DNA of 64,000 nt from Stigmatella aurantiaca (GCF_900109545.1 NZ_FOAP01000005.1:62001-126000); one strand, 5' to 3'; counted from the first letter of the stretch, positions 8,960 to 20,091 are shown. Notes: a model not told the origin generated them from the letters alone. Made by a program: numbers and translations.

Positions 8960-9712
8960 CTACTCGCCCAGGTACGCCTTGCGGACCTCGGGGCTCTCCA
9001 GCAGCGCCTTACCCGGCCCCGCCATCACCACCTCGCCCGTCTCCAGCACGTAGCCGTAGTGCGCCATGTTCAGCGCCAGGTGCGCGTTCTGCTCCACCAG
9101 CAGGATGCTCATGCCCGTGGTGTTCACCTCCCGCAGGGTGCGGAAGATGGTCTCCGTCACCTGGGGCGCCAGCCCCAGCGACGGCTCGTCCAGCAAGAGC
9201 AGCTGCGGCTTGCTCAGCAGCGCCCGGGCAATGGCCAGCATCTGCTGCTCGCCACCCGAGAGCGTTCCCGCGAGCTGCTTGCGCCGGGCCTTGAGCACCG
9301 GGAACAGCCCGAAGCTCTTCTCCTGGTCCGCCGCGATGCCGGCCGTGTCCCGGCGCAGGTACGCGCCTAGGTCCAGGTTCTCCTGCACCGTGAGGTTCGG
9401 GAAGATGCCGCGCCCTTCCGGCGCGTGCGCCATGCCCCGGGGCACCAGCAGGTGCGCCTTCATCCCCGTGGTGTCCTGGCCCACGAAGTGGATGCGCCCC
9501 GCGCTCGGCTTGAGCATCCCGCTCACCGCGCGCAGCGTGCTCGTCTTGCCCGCGCCGTTGGCCCCGATGAGCGCCACCACCTCGCCCTTGCCCACCGTCA
9601 ACGACACGCCCCGGAGCGCCTGAATGGCCCCGTAGTGGACCTTGATTCCCTCCACCGTCAGCAGGGGCGGGCGGCTCTCGCGCGTGCCCAGCGTCTTCAC
9701 CGCCTCGCTCAC
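8960..9712 (-). CDS. livF: Branched-chain amino acid ABC transporter, ATP-binding subunit LivF
   Basis: A 250-residue ABC ATPase, the last gene of a five-gene liv operon. Walker A is GANGAGKT (about 43-50), the signature is LSGGEQQ, Walker B is LLLLDEPSLGL, and the H-loop region is LLVEQNAH, the LivF-type VEQN form. The GRGIFPNLTVQENL segment is typical of LivF and not LivG. It energises inward transport of leucine, isoleucine, valine or related amphipathic amides together with LivG, M and H. Its ATG overlaps the livG stop in an ATGA arrangement, implying coupled translation. All catalytic motifs are intact. Confidence 0.95.
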   Translation of the reverse strand: MSEAVKTLGTRESRPPLLTVEGIKVHYGAIQALRGVSLTVGKGEVVALIGANGAGKTSTLRAVSGMLKPSAGRIHFVGQDTTGMKAHLLVPRGMAHAPEGRGIFPNLTVQENLDLGAYLRRDTAGIAADQEKSFGLFPVLKARRKQLAGTLSGGEQQMLAIARALLSKPQLLLLDEPSLGLAPQVTETIFRTLREVNTTGMSILLVEQNAHLALNMAHYGYVLETGEVVMAGPGKALLESPEVRKAYLGE

Positions 9713-10593
9713 GCCGACCCTCCGTGCGTCTCCAGGTAGTTGTCCCCCAGGTACGCCTCAATGACCTTCCGGTCGCTGCGCACCTGCTCGGGCGCCCCGC
9801 GGGCGATCGTCTCCCCGTGGTCCAGCACGGTGATCTTCTCGCAGATGCCCATCACCAGCTTCATGTCGTGCTCGATGACCAGGATGCCCAGCGAGAACTC
9901 ATCCCGGAGCTTGCGGATGAGCACCATCAGGTCCGCCTTCTCGCGGGTGTTCATGCCCGCGGCGGGCTCATCCAAGAGCAGCACCTTGGGCCGCGTGCCC
10001 AGCGCGCGGGCGATCTCCAGCCGCCGCTGCTCGCCGTAGGGCAGGTTGCGCGCCTCTTCGTTCCGGCGGTGCGAGAGCCCCATCACCTCCAGCAGGTGCT
10101 CGGCCTGCCGGGTCAGGTCCTGCTCCTCGGCCAGGAAGCCCGGGGTGAGCAGCATCGCCCGCCACCAGTCGCGGTAGTTGCGCAGGGCCGAGCGCATCTT
10201 CGTCCCCAGCCCCACCCCCTCCGGGTTCAGCGCCCCCTGCGCCCGGCACGCCACCTTCACGTTGTCCAGCGCGGTCAGCGACCGGAACAGGCGAATGTTC
10301 TGGAAGGTGCGTGCCAGCCCCATGTGGTTGATCTGGTGCGGCAGCCACCCGTTCACCGTCTGCCCCGCCACGCGCACCTGGCCCTGGGTGGGCCGGTACA
10401 CGCCCGTCAGCACGTTGAACGCAGTCGTCTTCCCCGCCCCGTTCGGACCGATGAGCCCCTGCAGGTCCCCCTTGCGGATGGACAGCCGGAAGTCCGTCAG
10501 GGCCCGCAGGCCCCCGAACTGGATGCTCACCCCGTCGGTCTCGAGCAGCGCCGGGCCGGCCTGCTCCGGTGCCGTCTGCAACGCGGCGCTCAC
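9709..10593 (-). CDS. livG: Branched-chain amino acid ABC transporter, ATP-binding subunit LivG
   Basis: A 294-residue ABC ATPase. Walker A is GPNGAGKTT, the signature region is LPYGEQRR (the LivG variant of LSGGQ), Walker B is VLLLDEPAAGMN, and the H-loop is VIEHD. The insert with HMGLARTFQNIRLF is a LivG hallmark. The GTG start at 10593 is chosen because it overlaps the livM stop by four bases (GTGA) and gives the usual short N-terminus; the long open frame upstream to 11550 is only the shadow of livM. It works as one half of the heterodimeric ATPase of the liv importer. Confidence 0.94.
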   Translation of the reverse strand: MSAALQTAPEQAGPALLETDGVSIQFGGLRALTDFRLSIRKGDLQGLIGPNGAGKTTAFNVLTGVYRPTQGQVRVAGQTVNGWLPHQINHMGLARTFQNIRLFRSLTALDNVKVACRAQGALNPEGVGLGTKMRSALRNYRDWWRAMLLTPGFLAEEQDLTRQAEHLLEVMGLSHRRNEEARNLPYGEQRRLEIARALGTRPKVLLLDEPAAGMNTREKADLMVLIRKLRDEFSLGILVIEHDMKLVMGICEKITVLDHGETIARGAPEQVRSDRKVIEAYLGDNYLETHGGSA

Positions 10594-11651
10594 GCGAGCC
10601 CCTTTCTCCGCCGGGGCAGCCACCGCGGCAGCACCTCCCACAGCTCCTTCGTCCCGAACAGCCCCTGCGGGCGCAGCAGCATCAGCGCCACCAGCAGCAG
10701 GCCGTACAGCGGCATGCGGATCTGATCCACGCGCGAGGACAGCGAGCTGCCCTCGTCCGTGAACATCGGCAGCACGGAGCGCATCCCCTCGGGCAGCAGC
10801 GTGAGGAACACCGCCGCCACGATGGCGCCCGTGGTGGAGCCCAGCCCGCCCAGCACCACCATGACGACGATTTCCATCGACTGCACGAAGGTGAAGGAGT
10901 TCGGGTTGATGACCTGCACGAAGTGGGCGAACAGCCCGCCGGCCACCCCCGCGAAGAACGAGGAGATGACGAAGGCGCGGACCTTGTAGCCCGTGGTGTT
11001 CACGCCCATGGCCTCGGCGGCCACCTCGTCCTCGCGGATGGCCCACAGGCTGCGGCCATGGCTGGAGCCGGCGATGCGCCGCGCCACCAGCACCGTGAGG
11101 AATACCCAGAAGCCCACCATCATCACGCTGGTGGCGGGCGGAATGCCCGACAGGCCCAGCGCCCGGCCGAACAGCGGGGTGTTCTGCACGAAGACGCGGA
11201 TGATTTCCCCGAAGCCCAGCGTGACGATGGCCAGGTAGTCCCCGCGCAGGCGCAGCGAGGGCAGCCCCACCAGGAAGCCACACAGCGCCGCCGCCATGCC
11301 GCCCACCAGGAGCGCGGCGATGAAGAAGAGCTGGTCGCTCACCGCCACGGGCAGGAACGAGATCGCCACTTCCTTCAGGTTCAGCGACAGCACCGAGGAG
11401 ACGTACGCCCCCACCGCCATGAAGCCCGCGTGGCCGATGGAGAACTGCCCCGTCATGCCGTTGACGATGTTGAGGCTCACCGCCAGCACGATGTTGACGC
11501 CCACGCGGTAGGTGAGCTGCTGCGCGAACGGCGAGCCGCTCAGCAGCCACTCCAGCGCCAGCAATACCGGCACCGCCACCAGCACCGGGAGGATTCCCCG
11601 GAGCGCCGCGGGCACGCCCGGAACCGTCCCCGGGACAGACGAGCTTTCCAT
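10590..11651 (-). CDS. livM: Branched-chain amino acid ABC transporter, permease LivM
   Basis: A 354-residue membrane protein with about eight to ten hydrophobic segments and the LivM permease signature around NIVLAVSLNIVNGMTGQFSIGHAGFMAVGAY. The loop with GLPSLRLRGDYLAIVTLGFGEI is the ATPase-coupling segment of this family. The start MESSSVPG at 11651 is preferred; the frame runs open to 11750, but those residues overlap the end of livH and look like shadow sequence. The livH stop lies five bases upstream. LivM pairs with LivH to form the translocation path in the inner membrane. Confidence 0.93.
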   Translation of the reverse strand: MESSSVPGTVPGVPAALRGILPVLVAVPVLLALEWLLSGSPFAQQLTYRVGVNIVLAVSLNIVNGMTGQFSIGHAGFMAVGAYVSSVLSLNLKEVAISFLPVAVSDQLFFIAALLVGGMAAALCGFLVGLPSLRLRGDYLAIVTLGFGEIIRVFVQNTPLFGRALGLSGIPPATSVMMVGFWVFLTVLVARRIAGSSHGRSLWAIREDEVAAEAMGVNTTGYKVRAFVISSFFAGVAGGLFAHFVQVINPNSFTFVQSMEIVVMVVLGGLGSTTGAIVAAVFLTLLPEGMRSVLPMFTDEGSSLSSRVDQIRMPLYGLLLVALMLLRPQGLFGTKELWEVLPRWLPRRRKGLA

Positions 11652-11656
11652 GCGCG

Positions 11657-12577
11657 CTACACCTTCTCCGCCGCGACCCGGCCGAAGAGGCCCCCGGGAC
11701 GCACGAGCAACACGAGGATGAGGATGCCGAAGGCCACCGCGTCGCGCCACGTGCTGGCCACGTAGCCCACCACGAACTCCTCCACCAGGCCCAGCATCAG
11801 CGCACCCACCACCGCGCCCGGCACGTGGCCAATGCCGCCAATCACCGCCGCCACGAAGGCCTTGAGCCCCACGAACAGCCCCATCAGCGGGTTCACCGAG
11901 GTGTCCTTGATGGCGTAGAGCAGGCCCGCGCCCGCGGCCAGCCCGCTGCCAATCATGAACGTCACCGCGATGACGCGGTCGGTAGGGATGCCCATCAGCG
12001 CCGCCACGCGGTGGTCATACGACACCGCGCGCATGGCCCGCCCGAAGCGCGTCTTGAAGACCAGGAACTGCAGGCCCACCATTAGCCCCACCGCGATGAG
12101 CAGGGACATGACCTGCCAGTTCCACACCACCACGTCCCGGTCACCAATGATGAGCCACTCGTTGGGCTGGATGATTTCCGGAAACGCCCGGGGCGCCGCG
12201 CCCGGCAGGAAGCCGATGTCCAGCTGGAAGCCGTACGAGAGCGCAAACGAGATGCCGATGGCGGTGATGAGCGACGTGAGCCGGGGCTTCTCGCGCAGCG
12301 GCCGGTAGGCGAAGCGCTCGATGAGGAAGCCCATCAGCGCACAGCCCGCCATGGCCACCAGGAAGATGAGCACCACGCCCAGGAACGACTTCTGCGCCTG
12401 ACGGCCCAGCGCGAACGCCGTGCCGTAGCCCATGTAGACGCCCACCATCATCACGTCGCCATGGGCGAAGTTGATGAGCTTCAGGACGCCGTACACCATC
12501 GTGTAGCCGAGCGCGACGAGCGCGTAGATGGTGCCGGCGGCCAGTCCGTTGATGAGGTGCTGAAGGAGCTGCGCCAT
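11657..12577 (-). CDS. livH: Branched-chain amino acid ABC transporter, permease LivH
   Basis: A 306-residue inner-membrane permease beginning MAQLLQHLINGLAAGTIYALVALGYTMVYGVLKLINFAHGD, the nearly invariant LivH N-terminus. Eight hydrophobic segments follow, with the coupling loop MRAVSYDHRVAALMGIPTDRVI. The C-terminus LVLLVRPGGLFGR is also family-typical. Its ATG overlaps the livK stop by one base (TAATG). Length and motifs are normal. Together with LivM it forms the substrate channel fed by LivK. Confidence 0.94.
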   Translation of the reverse strand: MAQLLQHLINGLAAGTIYALVALGYTMVYGVLKLINFAHGDVMMVGVYMGYGTAFALGRQAQKSFLGVVLIFLVAMAGCALMGFLIERFAYRPLREKPRLTSLITAIGISFALSYGFQLDIGFLPGAAPRAFPEIIQPNEWLIIGDRDVVVWNWQVMSLLIAVGLMVGLQFLVFKTRFGRAMRAVSYDHRVAALMGIPTDRVIAVTFMIGSGLAAGAGLLYAIKDTSVNPLMGLFVGLKAFVAAVIGGIGHVPGAVVGALMLGLVEEFVVGYVASTWRDAVAFGILILVLLVRPGGLFGRVAAEKV

Positions 12578-13794
12578 TAGGGATTGACGGTGGTCACGAA
12601 CTCCGCCTTGCCGTCCCCCACCTTGAGCACAACCGCGGACTTCACCGCGTTGCGCTTCTCGTCCAAGGTGATGGTGCCCGCCACGCCCGGGAAGTCCTTC
12701 GTCGCGGCGATGGCATCGCGCACCGCCTTGCCGGAGGTGTCCGGGGCGCGCTTGAGCGCGTCGATGGCCACGTTGGCCGCGTCATACCCCAGCGCCGCCA
12801 GCGCGTCCGGCACCCCGCCGTAGGCCGCCTTGTAGTCCGCCACGAACTTCTGCACGCGCGGATCGTTGTTGTCCGGCGAGTAGTGGTTGGAGAAGTAGCT
12901 GCCCTGGATGGCGCTGCCGCCCAGCTCGAAGAGCTTCTCGGAGTCCCAGCCGTCGCCGCCCAGCATCGGCGCCTTCAGCCCCAGCTCGCGCGCCTGGCGG
13001 GCGATGATGCCCACCTCGCTGTAGTACCCCGGCACGTAGATGGCGTCCGGCTGCGTCTTCTTGATGGCGGTCAGCTGCGCGCGGTAGTCCGTGTCGCCCT
13101 GGCTGAAGCTCTCCGTGGTGGTGATCTTGCCGCCCATCTCGGTGAACTTGCGCGTGAACACCTCCGTGAGGCCGATGGAGTAGGCGCTCTTGTTGTCCTG
13201 CAGCACCGCCACGTTGGCGGCCTTCAGGGTGTCCCGGGCGAACTTCGCCATCACAAAGCCCTGGAACGGGTCGATGAAGCAGACCCGGAAGATGTAGTCG
13301 CCCTTCTCGGTCACCGCCGGGTTGGTGGAGGCGGGGCTGATCATCGGCACCCCGGCCGGCTGGACCTTCTCCGCCATGGCCAGCGAGTTCGACGACGCCA
13401 CGTCGCCCAGGATGACCACCACCTTGTCCTGGGTGATGAGGCGGGTGACGGCCTGGGCGGCCTCCTCGGGCTTGCCCTGGTCGTCGTACACCTTCACCGC
13501 CAGCTTCTGGCCCTTCACGCCTCCAGCGGCGTTGGCCTCGCGGATGGCCATTTCAATGCCATTGCGCGTGGAGATGCCGAAGGTGGCCTGTCCGCCCGTC
13601 AGGGCGGTGGCGACGCCTAGCAGCAGCGTGCCCGAGTTGGCTGGGGGCGTGGGCGTGCCCGGGGCATCCCCTCCTTGCCCTTGCCCCTGTGCGGTGGCTG
13701 GGGGCGTTTCGGTTGGCGAAGGCTGAGACTTCTTCTCACAGCCGGTTCCCATCAGAGCAAAACCAGCGAGCAGCAGCGGGGCGAGACGTCGCAT
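12577..13794 (-). CDS. livK: Branched-chain amino acid ABC transporter, substrate-binding lipoprotein LivK
   Basis: A 405-residue lipoprotein, the first gene of the liv operon. The lipobox GTGC puts lipid on C19; a Pro/Gln/Gly-rich tether of about 35 residues follows. The periplasmic-binding domain begins LLLGVATALTGGQATFG and contains VILGDVASSNSLAMAEKVQPAGVPMISPASTNPAVT, the Ser/Thr-rich segment that contacts the amino acid backbone in Leu/Ile/Val-binding proteins. It captures branched-chain amino acids in the periplasm for LivHM. Myxobacteria feed on prey protein and need branched-chain amino acids for growth and for iso-branched fatty acids, so the operon fits that lifestyle; that last point is inference. 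Confidence 0.92.
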   Translation of the reverse strand: MRRLAPLLLAGFALMGTGCEKKSQPSPTETPPATAQGQGQGGDAPGTPTPPANSGTLLLGVATALTGGQATFGISTRNGIEMAIREANAAGGVKGQKLAVKVYDDQGKPEEAAQAVTRLITQDKVVVILGDVASSNSLAMAEKVQPAGVPMISPASTNPAVTEKGDYIFRVCFIDPFQGFVMAKFARDTLKAANVAVLQDNKSAYSIGLTEVFTRKFTEMGGKITTTESFSQGDTDYRAQLTAIKKTQPDAIYVPGYYSEVGIIARQARELGLKAPMLGGDGWDSEKLFELGGSAIQGSYFSNHYSPDNNDPRVQKFVADYKAAYGGVPDALAALGYDAANVAIDALKRAPDTSGKAVRDAIAATKDFPGVAGTITLDEKRNAVKSAVVLKVGDGKAEFVTTVNP

Positions 13795-13910
13795 GCGGAT
13801 CTCCCATCGGCGTCAGAAGCTCCGCTCTTCTAGGAGAGCCTGCCAGGTGGGTCAAGCGTGCAGCCATGCCCCCGCCTCTCTTTTCTCCCGCCCCCGGACA
13901 CTCCGGGAAC

Positions 13911-14198
13911 TCACGGGGAGGACGCCGCCGCCTCCCACGCGATGAACTCGTAGCGCTCGCGGCCGTTGGGCCCCCGGCGAACCACGGGGCTCCGGGGGGT
14001 GTCCACCGGCGCTGCCTCTGACAGGGTTTCCTCGTTCCGGAGCGGCACGGCGGCGAGCGAGTCTGGCATCTCGGAAGGCGGAAGGGCCTGGCGCCGGGCC
14101 AGCGTCCGGCCCACCAGCGCCCCCAACAGGCCTGCCGTGCTCCCGAGCAGCACCCGTCCCCAGCCGCCTTGAGCTCCGCTGCCTTGCCTGCTCCTCAT
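13911..14198 (-). CDS. Small membrane-associated protein, function unknown
   Basis: A 95-residue protein read from ATG 14198, which follows a strong GGGAGGAG site. One Gly/Leu-rich segment (VLLGSTAGLLGALVGRTLA, about residues 14-32) could span the membrane, with Arg-rich flanks and a mostly polar C-terminal half. The frame is open upstream to 14531, but that part has no protein character and covers the divergent promoter region. No known family is recognised. It is divergent from the YsnF-type gene. Confidence that it is a real gene is moderate. Confidence 0.45.
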   Translation of the reverse strand: MRSRQGSGAQGGWGRVLLGSTAGLLGALVGRTLARRQALPPSEMPDSLAAVPLRNEETLSEAAPVDTPRSPVVRRGPNGRERYEFIAWEAAASSP

Positions 14199-14529
14199 GG
14201 GCTCTCCTCCCGGGGATGTCCCAGACTCCGCGCAGCGAAGGATTGGGCCGCCCCCCCTTCCCTGGAAGCCCAGCGCGCCCTCACGCCGCATGCCCCTTGC
14301 CCGGCAGGCAGCAGAGCACGCGTTGCGTTGTGCCCGGGTGGCGCGCCTCCAGGCGGGCTGACGTGTCTTTCCTCGCGGGGTGTCAAGGGACCCGCGTACG
14401 CCCACCTTGACTTTCGAGGAAGGCCGCAGTGGCAACGGAATTGCCGGCGTCCCTGCTCGAATCACCCGGCCGCAAGGAAACCGCCCCCCGGTGTGTGCTC
14501 CGCGGCAGGCCACTCGAAGGAGGCAAGCC
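14199..14529. other. Divergent intergenic region of 331 bases
   Basis: It separates the small membrane protein gene from the YsnF-type gene. A TTGACT at 14407-14412 could be a -35 element for the plus-strand gene, but no good -10 box follows at the normal distance, so an alternative sigma factor is possible. An AAGGAGG ribosome site precedes ATG 14530. I see no RNA gene or repeat here. Confidence 0.4.
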
Positions 14530-15252
14530 ATGTATCAGCGCAACGACGTGAGAGAGGGCATGACCGTCCGCAGCATGGATGGTGAAAAGCTCGGCAAGGT
14601 CTTCGCCGTGAACGAAGACGAGTTCCTCATCGAGAAAGGTCTTTTCTTCCCCAAGGATTACGTGTGCCGCTACGCGGAGATCAGCCACCTGGAGGACGGG
14701 GAGATCATCCTCACGCACGGCAAGGAGGGGCTGCACCGCTTCTCGTTCGACGGCACGCGGGACTCGGACGTGATGGCGGGCACGGGGGGCGGCGCGGGCG
14801 TAGGCCCCGGGGCCCTGGGGCTGGAGAGCCGCAGGGAGGTGGGCACGCAGGATGAGGTCGCCATCCCCGTCCACGGCGAGCGGCTGGATGTGGTGAAGCG
14901 CTCCACGCAAGCCGGCGAGGTCCGCGTCCACAAGGACGTCGTCGTGGAGGAGCAGCACGTCACCGTGCCCGTGCGCCGCGAGCGCGTGACGGTGGAGCGC
15001 CGCGCCGTACAGGACCGGCCCGCGATGAATGCCTCCTTCCAGGAGGAGACCGTGGTGGTGCCCCTGCGCGCCGAGGAAGTGGAGGTGCGCAAGCGCCCCG
15101 TGCTGGAGGAGGAGGTCGTCATCCGCAAGCAGGCCGTCGAGGAGGAGCGGGACATCGATGAGACGGTCCGCCGCGAGCGGGTGGACATCGATGGCGCGGA
15201 GGACTCGCGCAAGCTCGGCCTGAACAGCGACGATCCGCTCCTGCGCCGCTAG
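14530..15252 (+). CDS. PRC-barrel and YsnF/AvaK (DUF2382) domain protein
   Basis: A 240-residue protein. Residues 1-75 have the PRC-barrel pattern (VRSMDGEKLGKVFAVNEDEFLIEKG), followed by a Gly-rich hinge. Residues about 105-235 are the charged DUF2382 repeats, three times of the form VPLRxExVxVxKR. These domains occur in stress-induced proteins such as Bacillus YsnF, whose biochemical role is unknown. The start at ATG 14530 is set by an AAGGAGG site seven bases upstream; the open frame before it has no protein character. Its stop TAG and the stop of the opposing kinase gene share the same CTAG at 15249-15252, so the two genes touch end to end. Confidence 0.75.
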   Translation: MYQRNDVREGMTVRSMDGEKLGKVFAVNEDEFLIEKGLFFPKDYVCRYAEISHLEDGEIILTHGKEGLHRFSFDGTRDSDVMAGTGGGAGVGPGALGLESRREVGTQDEVAIPVHGERLDVVKRSTQAGEVRVHKDVVVEEQHVTVPVRRERVTVERRAVQDRPAMNASFQEETVVVPLRAEEVEVRKRPVLEEEVVIRKQAVEEERDIDETVRRERVDIDGAEDSRKLGLNSDDPLLRR

Positions 15253-16748
15253 CGCGAGGGCTTCGCTGACGCGAGCGCACGCGTCTCCGCCAGCGAGGCC
15301 CGCCCCGAGGGGGGCCGGTCCAGCCGGCCCAGCTCGCGCAGCCGGTCCGGAAAGCGGTGGGAGACGAACCGGGACAGTTCCTCCTCCCGCACCGGCGGCA
15401 TCACCGCGGCGAGCCGGTCCGCCATCTCCTGGGCCGTGCGGAAGCGCCGCTCCGGACGCTTGGCCATCGCCATCGACATCACCTCCCAGAGCGGCAGGGG
15501 GATGGACTCCGGCCACGCCAGCGCCTCGTCGCAGATGGCGTGCAAGCTCGTCAGCTCGTCCCCGCGGTCAAAGGCGCACTGGCCCGTGAGGGCCTCGTAG
15601 AGGATGAGCCCCATGGCGAACAAGTCACTGCGCCCATCCAGCCGCTCGCCGCGCGCCTGCTCCGGGGACATGTAGAGCGGCTTGCCCTTGATGATGCCCG
15701 GCAGCGTCACCGTGCGCTGGGCGCGCGCCTTGGCCACGCCGAAGTCGAGCACCTTCACCCGCCCGTCGAAGCCCACCATGAGGTTGTGCGGCGACAGGTC
15801 CCGGTGCACCAGGTTCATCGGTGCCCCGTCCTCGCCCTGGAGCAGGTGGGCCGCATGCAGCCCGCGCAGCCCCTGGACGACCACCGCCACCGCCACCGCC
15901 GCGGGCAAGGGCGCCTTCGAGGCATGGAGCATCCGGTGCAGGTCCACCCCGCGCACCAGCTCCATCGCGATGTAGTACGCGCCCTGCGCCTCGCCGATGT
16001 CGTAGACGGTGACGAGGTTGGGGTGGGCGAGCTGCAAGCCGATGCGGGCCTCGTCCAGGAACTGCTGCACCATGACGGGGTCCGAGGACAGGTGGGGCAG
16101 GATGCGCTTGAGCGCCACCAGGCGCCCGAGCCCCTCGGGCCCCCGCGCGCGCGCCACCAGCACCTGCGCCATGCCGCCCGTGCCCAGCGGCGTCACCACC
16201 TCGTAGCGGCCGATGCGGCCGTGCGGCACCGGCGTGGCGTTCTCATCCACCTCCAGGGCATCCAGCCGCTCCAGCACCCCCTGCCCGTCCATGAGGGCCA
16301 GGAAGCCCAGCATGGCCGAGTCGAGCTGCTCGCCGATGGCCTCCACCAGCGCCATCACCATCTGCCCGCCGTCCTCGAAGCTCCCCTCGACGAGGAGCCC
16401 CAGCGCGCCCAGGTTGAGCTTGCCGAGCGTGAGCTGGGTGCAGAAGAGCATGCGCCCGTCCTGCTGCCGCAGCGGGCCCGAGTGCTTGGCCACCTCGAAG
16501 ACGTCCGCGCCCAGCGTGCCCAGCACCCGCGTCAGCACCGGGCCCCGCGTGCCGCGCACCATCACGAAGCCCGCCGCCGCGTGCACCATCCGCGCGCACT
16601 GGGTGAGGAACACGTCCAGGGCGGTGTCGAGGTCCAACCCCCGCTCGAAGCAGTCCTCGAGGATGTCGTCCGCCATGCGGTGGACGGACGTCAGCCCGCG
16701 CAGGAAGGCGACTTCGGCTTCGAGCGATGGGAAACGCACGGCCTTCAT
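15249..16748 (-). CDS. Ser/Thr protein kinase with an N-terminal GAF-like domain
   Basis: A 499-residue cytoplasmic kinase. Residues 1-170 form a GAF-like sensory region with no membrane segment. Residues about 180-445 are a Hanks-type kinase: G-loop LGTGGMAQVLVA, catalytic-lysine strand VALKRILPHL, catalytic loop HRDLSPHNLM, DFG at VLDFGVAK, and a P+1/APE-like segment LYMSPEQARGE. The HRDLSPHN form, with Ser in place of Lys after HRDL, is common in myxobacterial kinases. All phosphotransfer residues are present, so it should be active. It lies directly downstream of dnaK on the same strand (53 bases). Its substrate is unknown. Confidence 0.85.
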   Translation of the reverse strand: MKAVRFPSLEAEVAFLRGLTSVHRMADDILEDCFERGLDLDTALDVFLTQCARMVHAAAGFVMVRGTRGPVLTRVLGTLGADVFEVAKHSGPLRQQDGRMLFCTQLTLGKLNLGALGLLVEGSFEDGGQMVMALVEAIGEQLDSAMLGFLALMDGQGVLERLDALEVDENATPVPHGRIGRYEVVTPLGTGGMAQVLVARARGPEGLGRLVALKRILPHLSSDPVMVQQFLDEARIGLQLAHPNLVTVYDIGEAQGAYYIAMELVRGVDLHRMLHASKAPLPAAVAVAVVVQGLRGLHAAHLLQGEDGAPMNLVHRDLSPHNLMVGFDGRVKVLDFGVAKARAQRTVTLPGIIKGKPLYMSPEQARGERLDGRSDLFAMGLILYEALTGQCAFDRGDELTSLHAICDEALAWPESIPLPLWEVMSMAMAKRPERRFRTAQEMADRLAAVMPPVREEELSRFVSHRFPDRLRELGRLDRPPSGRASLAETRALASAKPSR

Positions 16749-16801
16749 GCTTCACCCGCGGCCCTCGCCCCGGGCTGGGCCCGGGGGAGGAGACAGGGAC
16801 T

Positions 16802-18631
<1,830 letters not shown>

Positions 18632-18637
18632 GGCGTC

Positions 18638-19483
18638 TTACTGACTCCCCCCGGCAGAATTCCCGGATTCGACAGAAACGGCGGGCGTCTCCCCCACCTC
18701 CGGTGCGGCAGCGGCAGCAACTTCAGGCTCGGCCGGCGCGGGCTCGGGCGGCGGGGCCAGCGCGCGCGCCACCACCACCATGGCGGGCCGGATGAGCCGC
18801 TCGTTGAGGTGATAGCCCCGCAGGACTTCGTAGGCGACGTGGCCCGGCGGCACCTCGGCGGTCTCCGCCTGGGACATGGCCTCGTGCAGGCGCGGATCAA
18901 ACGCCTGGCCCTGCGCGCTGAAGGCCTTCACGCCGTGGCGGCCCAGCGAGTCCTCGAAGGACTTGCGCGTCATCGCCACGCCCTTCTGGAAGCTGGTGAA
19001 GTCAGGCGTCTTGGCCGCCGCGTCCATCGCGCGGTCCAGGTTGTCCATGACCGGCAGGATGTCCTTCAGCAGCTTCTCCACGCCGAACTTCTGGACCTCC
19101 TCCTTCTCCTTCTGGGCGCGCTTCTTGTAGTTCTCCAGGTCGGCCGCGGCGCGCAGCGAGCGCTCGTGATCCGCCTTCAAGCGCTCCATCAGCTTGCGGC
19201 TCTCGCCCTGGCTGAAGTCGAGCTGCGCGCGGAGGTTCTCGGCCTCCTTGCGCGCCTCGGCGAGCGCGGCGGTCAGCTCCGCCACCTCGGCGGAGGCCGT
19301 CGCGGGGGAGGCCTCCTCGGCGGGCGCTTCCGGGGACGCGGCGGACTCCACATCCAGGGAGATGCCTTCCTCGGCGTGGGACTGCTGGGAGCGGCGCTGA
19401 ACACTCTGCAGCGCCGCGTTGATCACTTCCTGCGCGATGTCCGCGCTGAAGTTGCCCTTCTCGTTGGAACCAGACACTCGCAC
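18638..19483 (-). CDS. grpE: Nucleotide exchange factor GrpE, GrpS-like
   Basis: A 281-residue GrpE family protein. The central coiled coil runs from about residue 65 to 140 ([21 protein letters not shown] ... [17 protein letters not shown]). The beta-domain that contacts DnaK carries FDPRLHEAM and [24 protein letters not shown], both diagnostic. It is longer than Escherichia coli GrpE because of an acidic/Ala-rich N-terminus and a Pro/Glu/Ala-rich tail of about 50 residues. It exchanges ADP on DnaK. It lies six bases upstream of dnaK, so the two are one operon. A GTG two codons after the ATG is an alternative start. Confidence 0.9.
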   Translation of the reverse strand: MRVSGSNEKGNFSADIAQEVINAALQSVQRRSQQSHAEEGISLDVESAASPEAPAEEASPATASAEVAELTAALAEARKEAENLRAQLDFSQGESRKLMERLKADHERSLRAAADLENYKKRAQKEKEEVQKFGVEKLLKDILPVMDNLDRAMDAAAKTPDFTSFQKGVAMTRKSFEDSLGRHGVKAFSAQGQAFDPRLHEAMSQAETAEVPPGHVAYEVLRGYHLNERLIRPAMVVVARALAPPPEPAPAEPEVAAAAAPEVGETPAVSVESGNSAGGSQ

Positions 19484-19596
19484 ACTATGTCACGGCTCTC
19501 CGTGCGATCCAACCCACCGTCGTGGCCGGAAGACCCCCGGACAGGCGAGCCCCCGCGCCCCGGTGAAGATGTGTGGCCAAGGCAGAACCGCCCGGC

Positions 19597-20091
19597 TCAG
19601 GCCCGCTTGCGGCCCAGGGTTTTCCCCGTCTTGCCCGCGGCGGTCTTCTTGGCGGGGGCGGTCTTCTGGGCGGCCGAGGCCTTCTTGGCGGCGGCCTTCT
19701 TGCCGATGGTTTTTCCGGTCTTGCGCGGCGCCTTGGGCGCGGGCGCTTCCGTCCCGGGCGTGGGCTCCGCAGGCGGAGGGCTGGCCTTGGCGGAGGCGCC
19801 CTTGGGAGGACTTGCGGCGGCCTTCTCCTTCTCGACGTCGAGCCCCCGGCTCACGAAGTCCTCCACGTGACGCGCCGCACCTTCCAGCCGCTCGGCGGCC
19901 TCCTTGGTGACGGCGGCCGCCTTGTCCCGGAACTCGGAGAGCGTGGCCTTGAGCTTGGCCTGGCGGGAAGGGTCCCTCACCTCGCCCAGGAGGCGCTCGG
20001 CTTCGACCTTGAGGTCCTCCCCGGTGCGCCGGATGTCGTCGCTGGTGCGCCGGATGAATTCCATGAACTGCTTGTCCCATTTCTCGGCCAT
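19597..20091 (-). CDS. Coiled-coil protein with a histone-H1-like Lys/Ala/Pro tail
   Basis: A 164-residue protein from ATG 20091, which follows a GGAGG site. Residues 1-85 are strongly helical and charged with heptad character, similar to apolipoprotein/LEA-type or phasin-like helices. Residues about 90-164 are low-complexity Ala/Pro/Lys, with KTGKTIGKKAAAKKA and KTGKTLGRKRA repeats, like bacterial histone-H1 tails that bind DNA or other polyanions. I do not recognise a named family. The frame is open 21 codons further upstream without good coding character. It is divergent from the lipoprotein nuclease gene. A nucleoid or polyphosphate-binding role is a guess. Confidence 0.6.
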   Translation of the reverse strand: MAEKWDKQFMEFIRRTSDDIRRTGEDLKVEAERLLGEVRDPSRQAKLKATLSEFRDKAAAVTKEAAERLEGAARHVEDFVSRGLDVEKEKAAASPPKGASAKASPPPAEPTPGTEAPAPKAPRKTGKTIGKKAAAKKASAAQKTAPAKKTAAGKTGKTLGRKRA

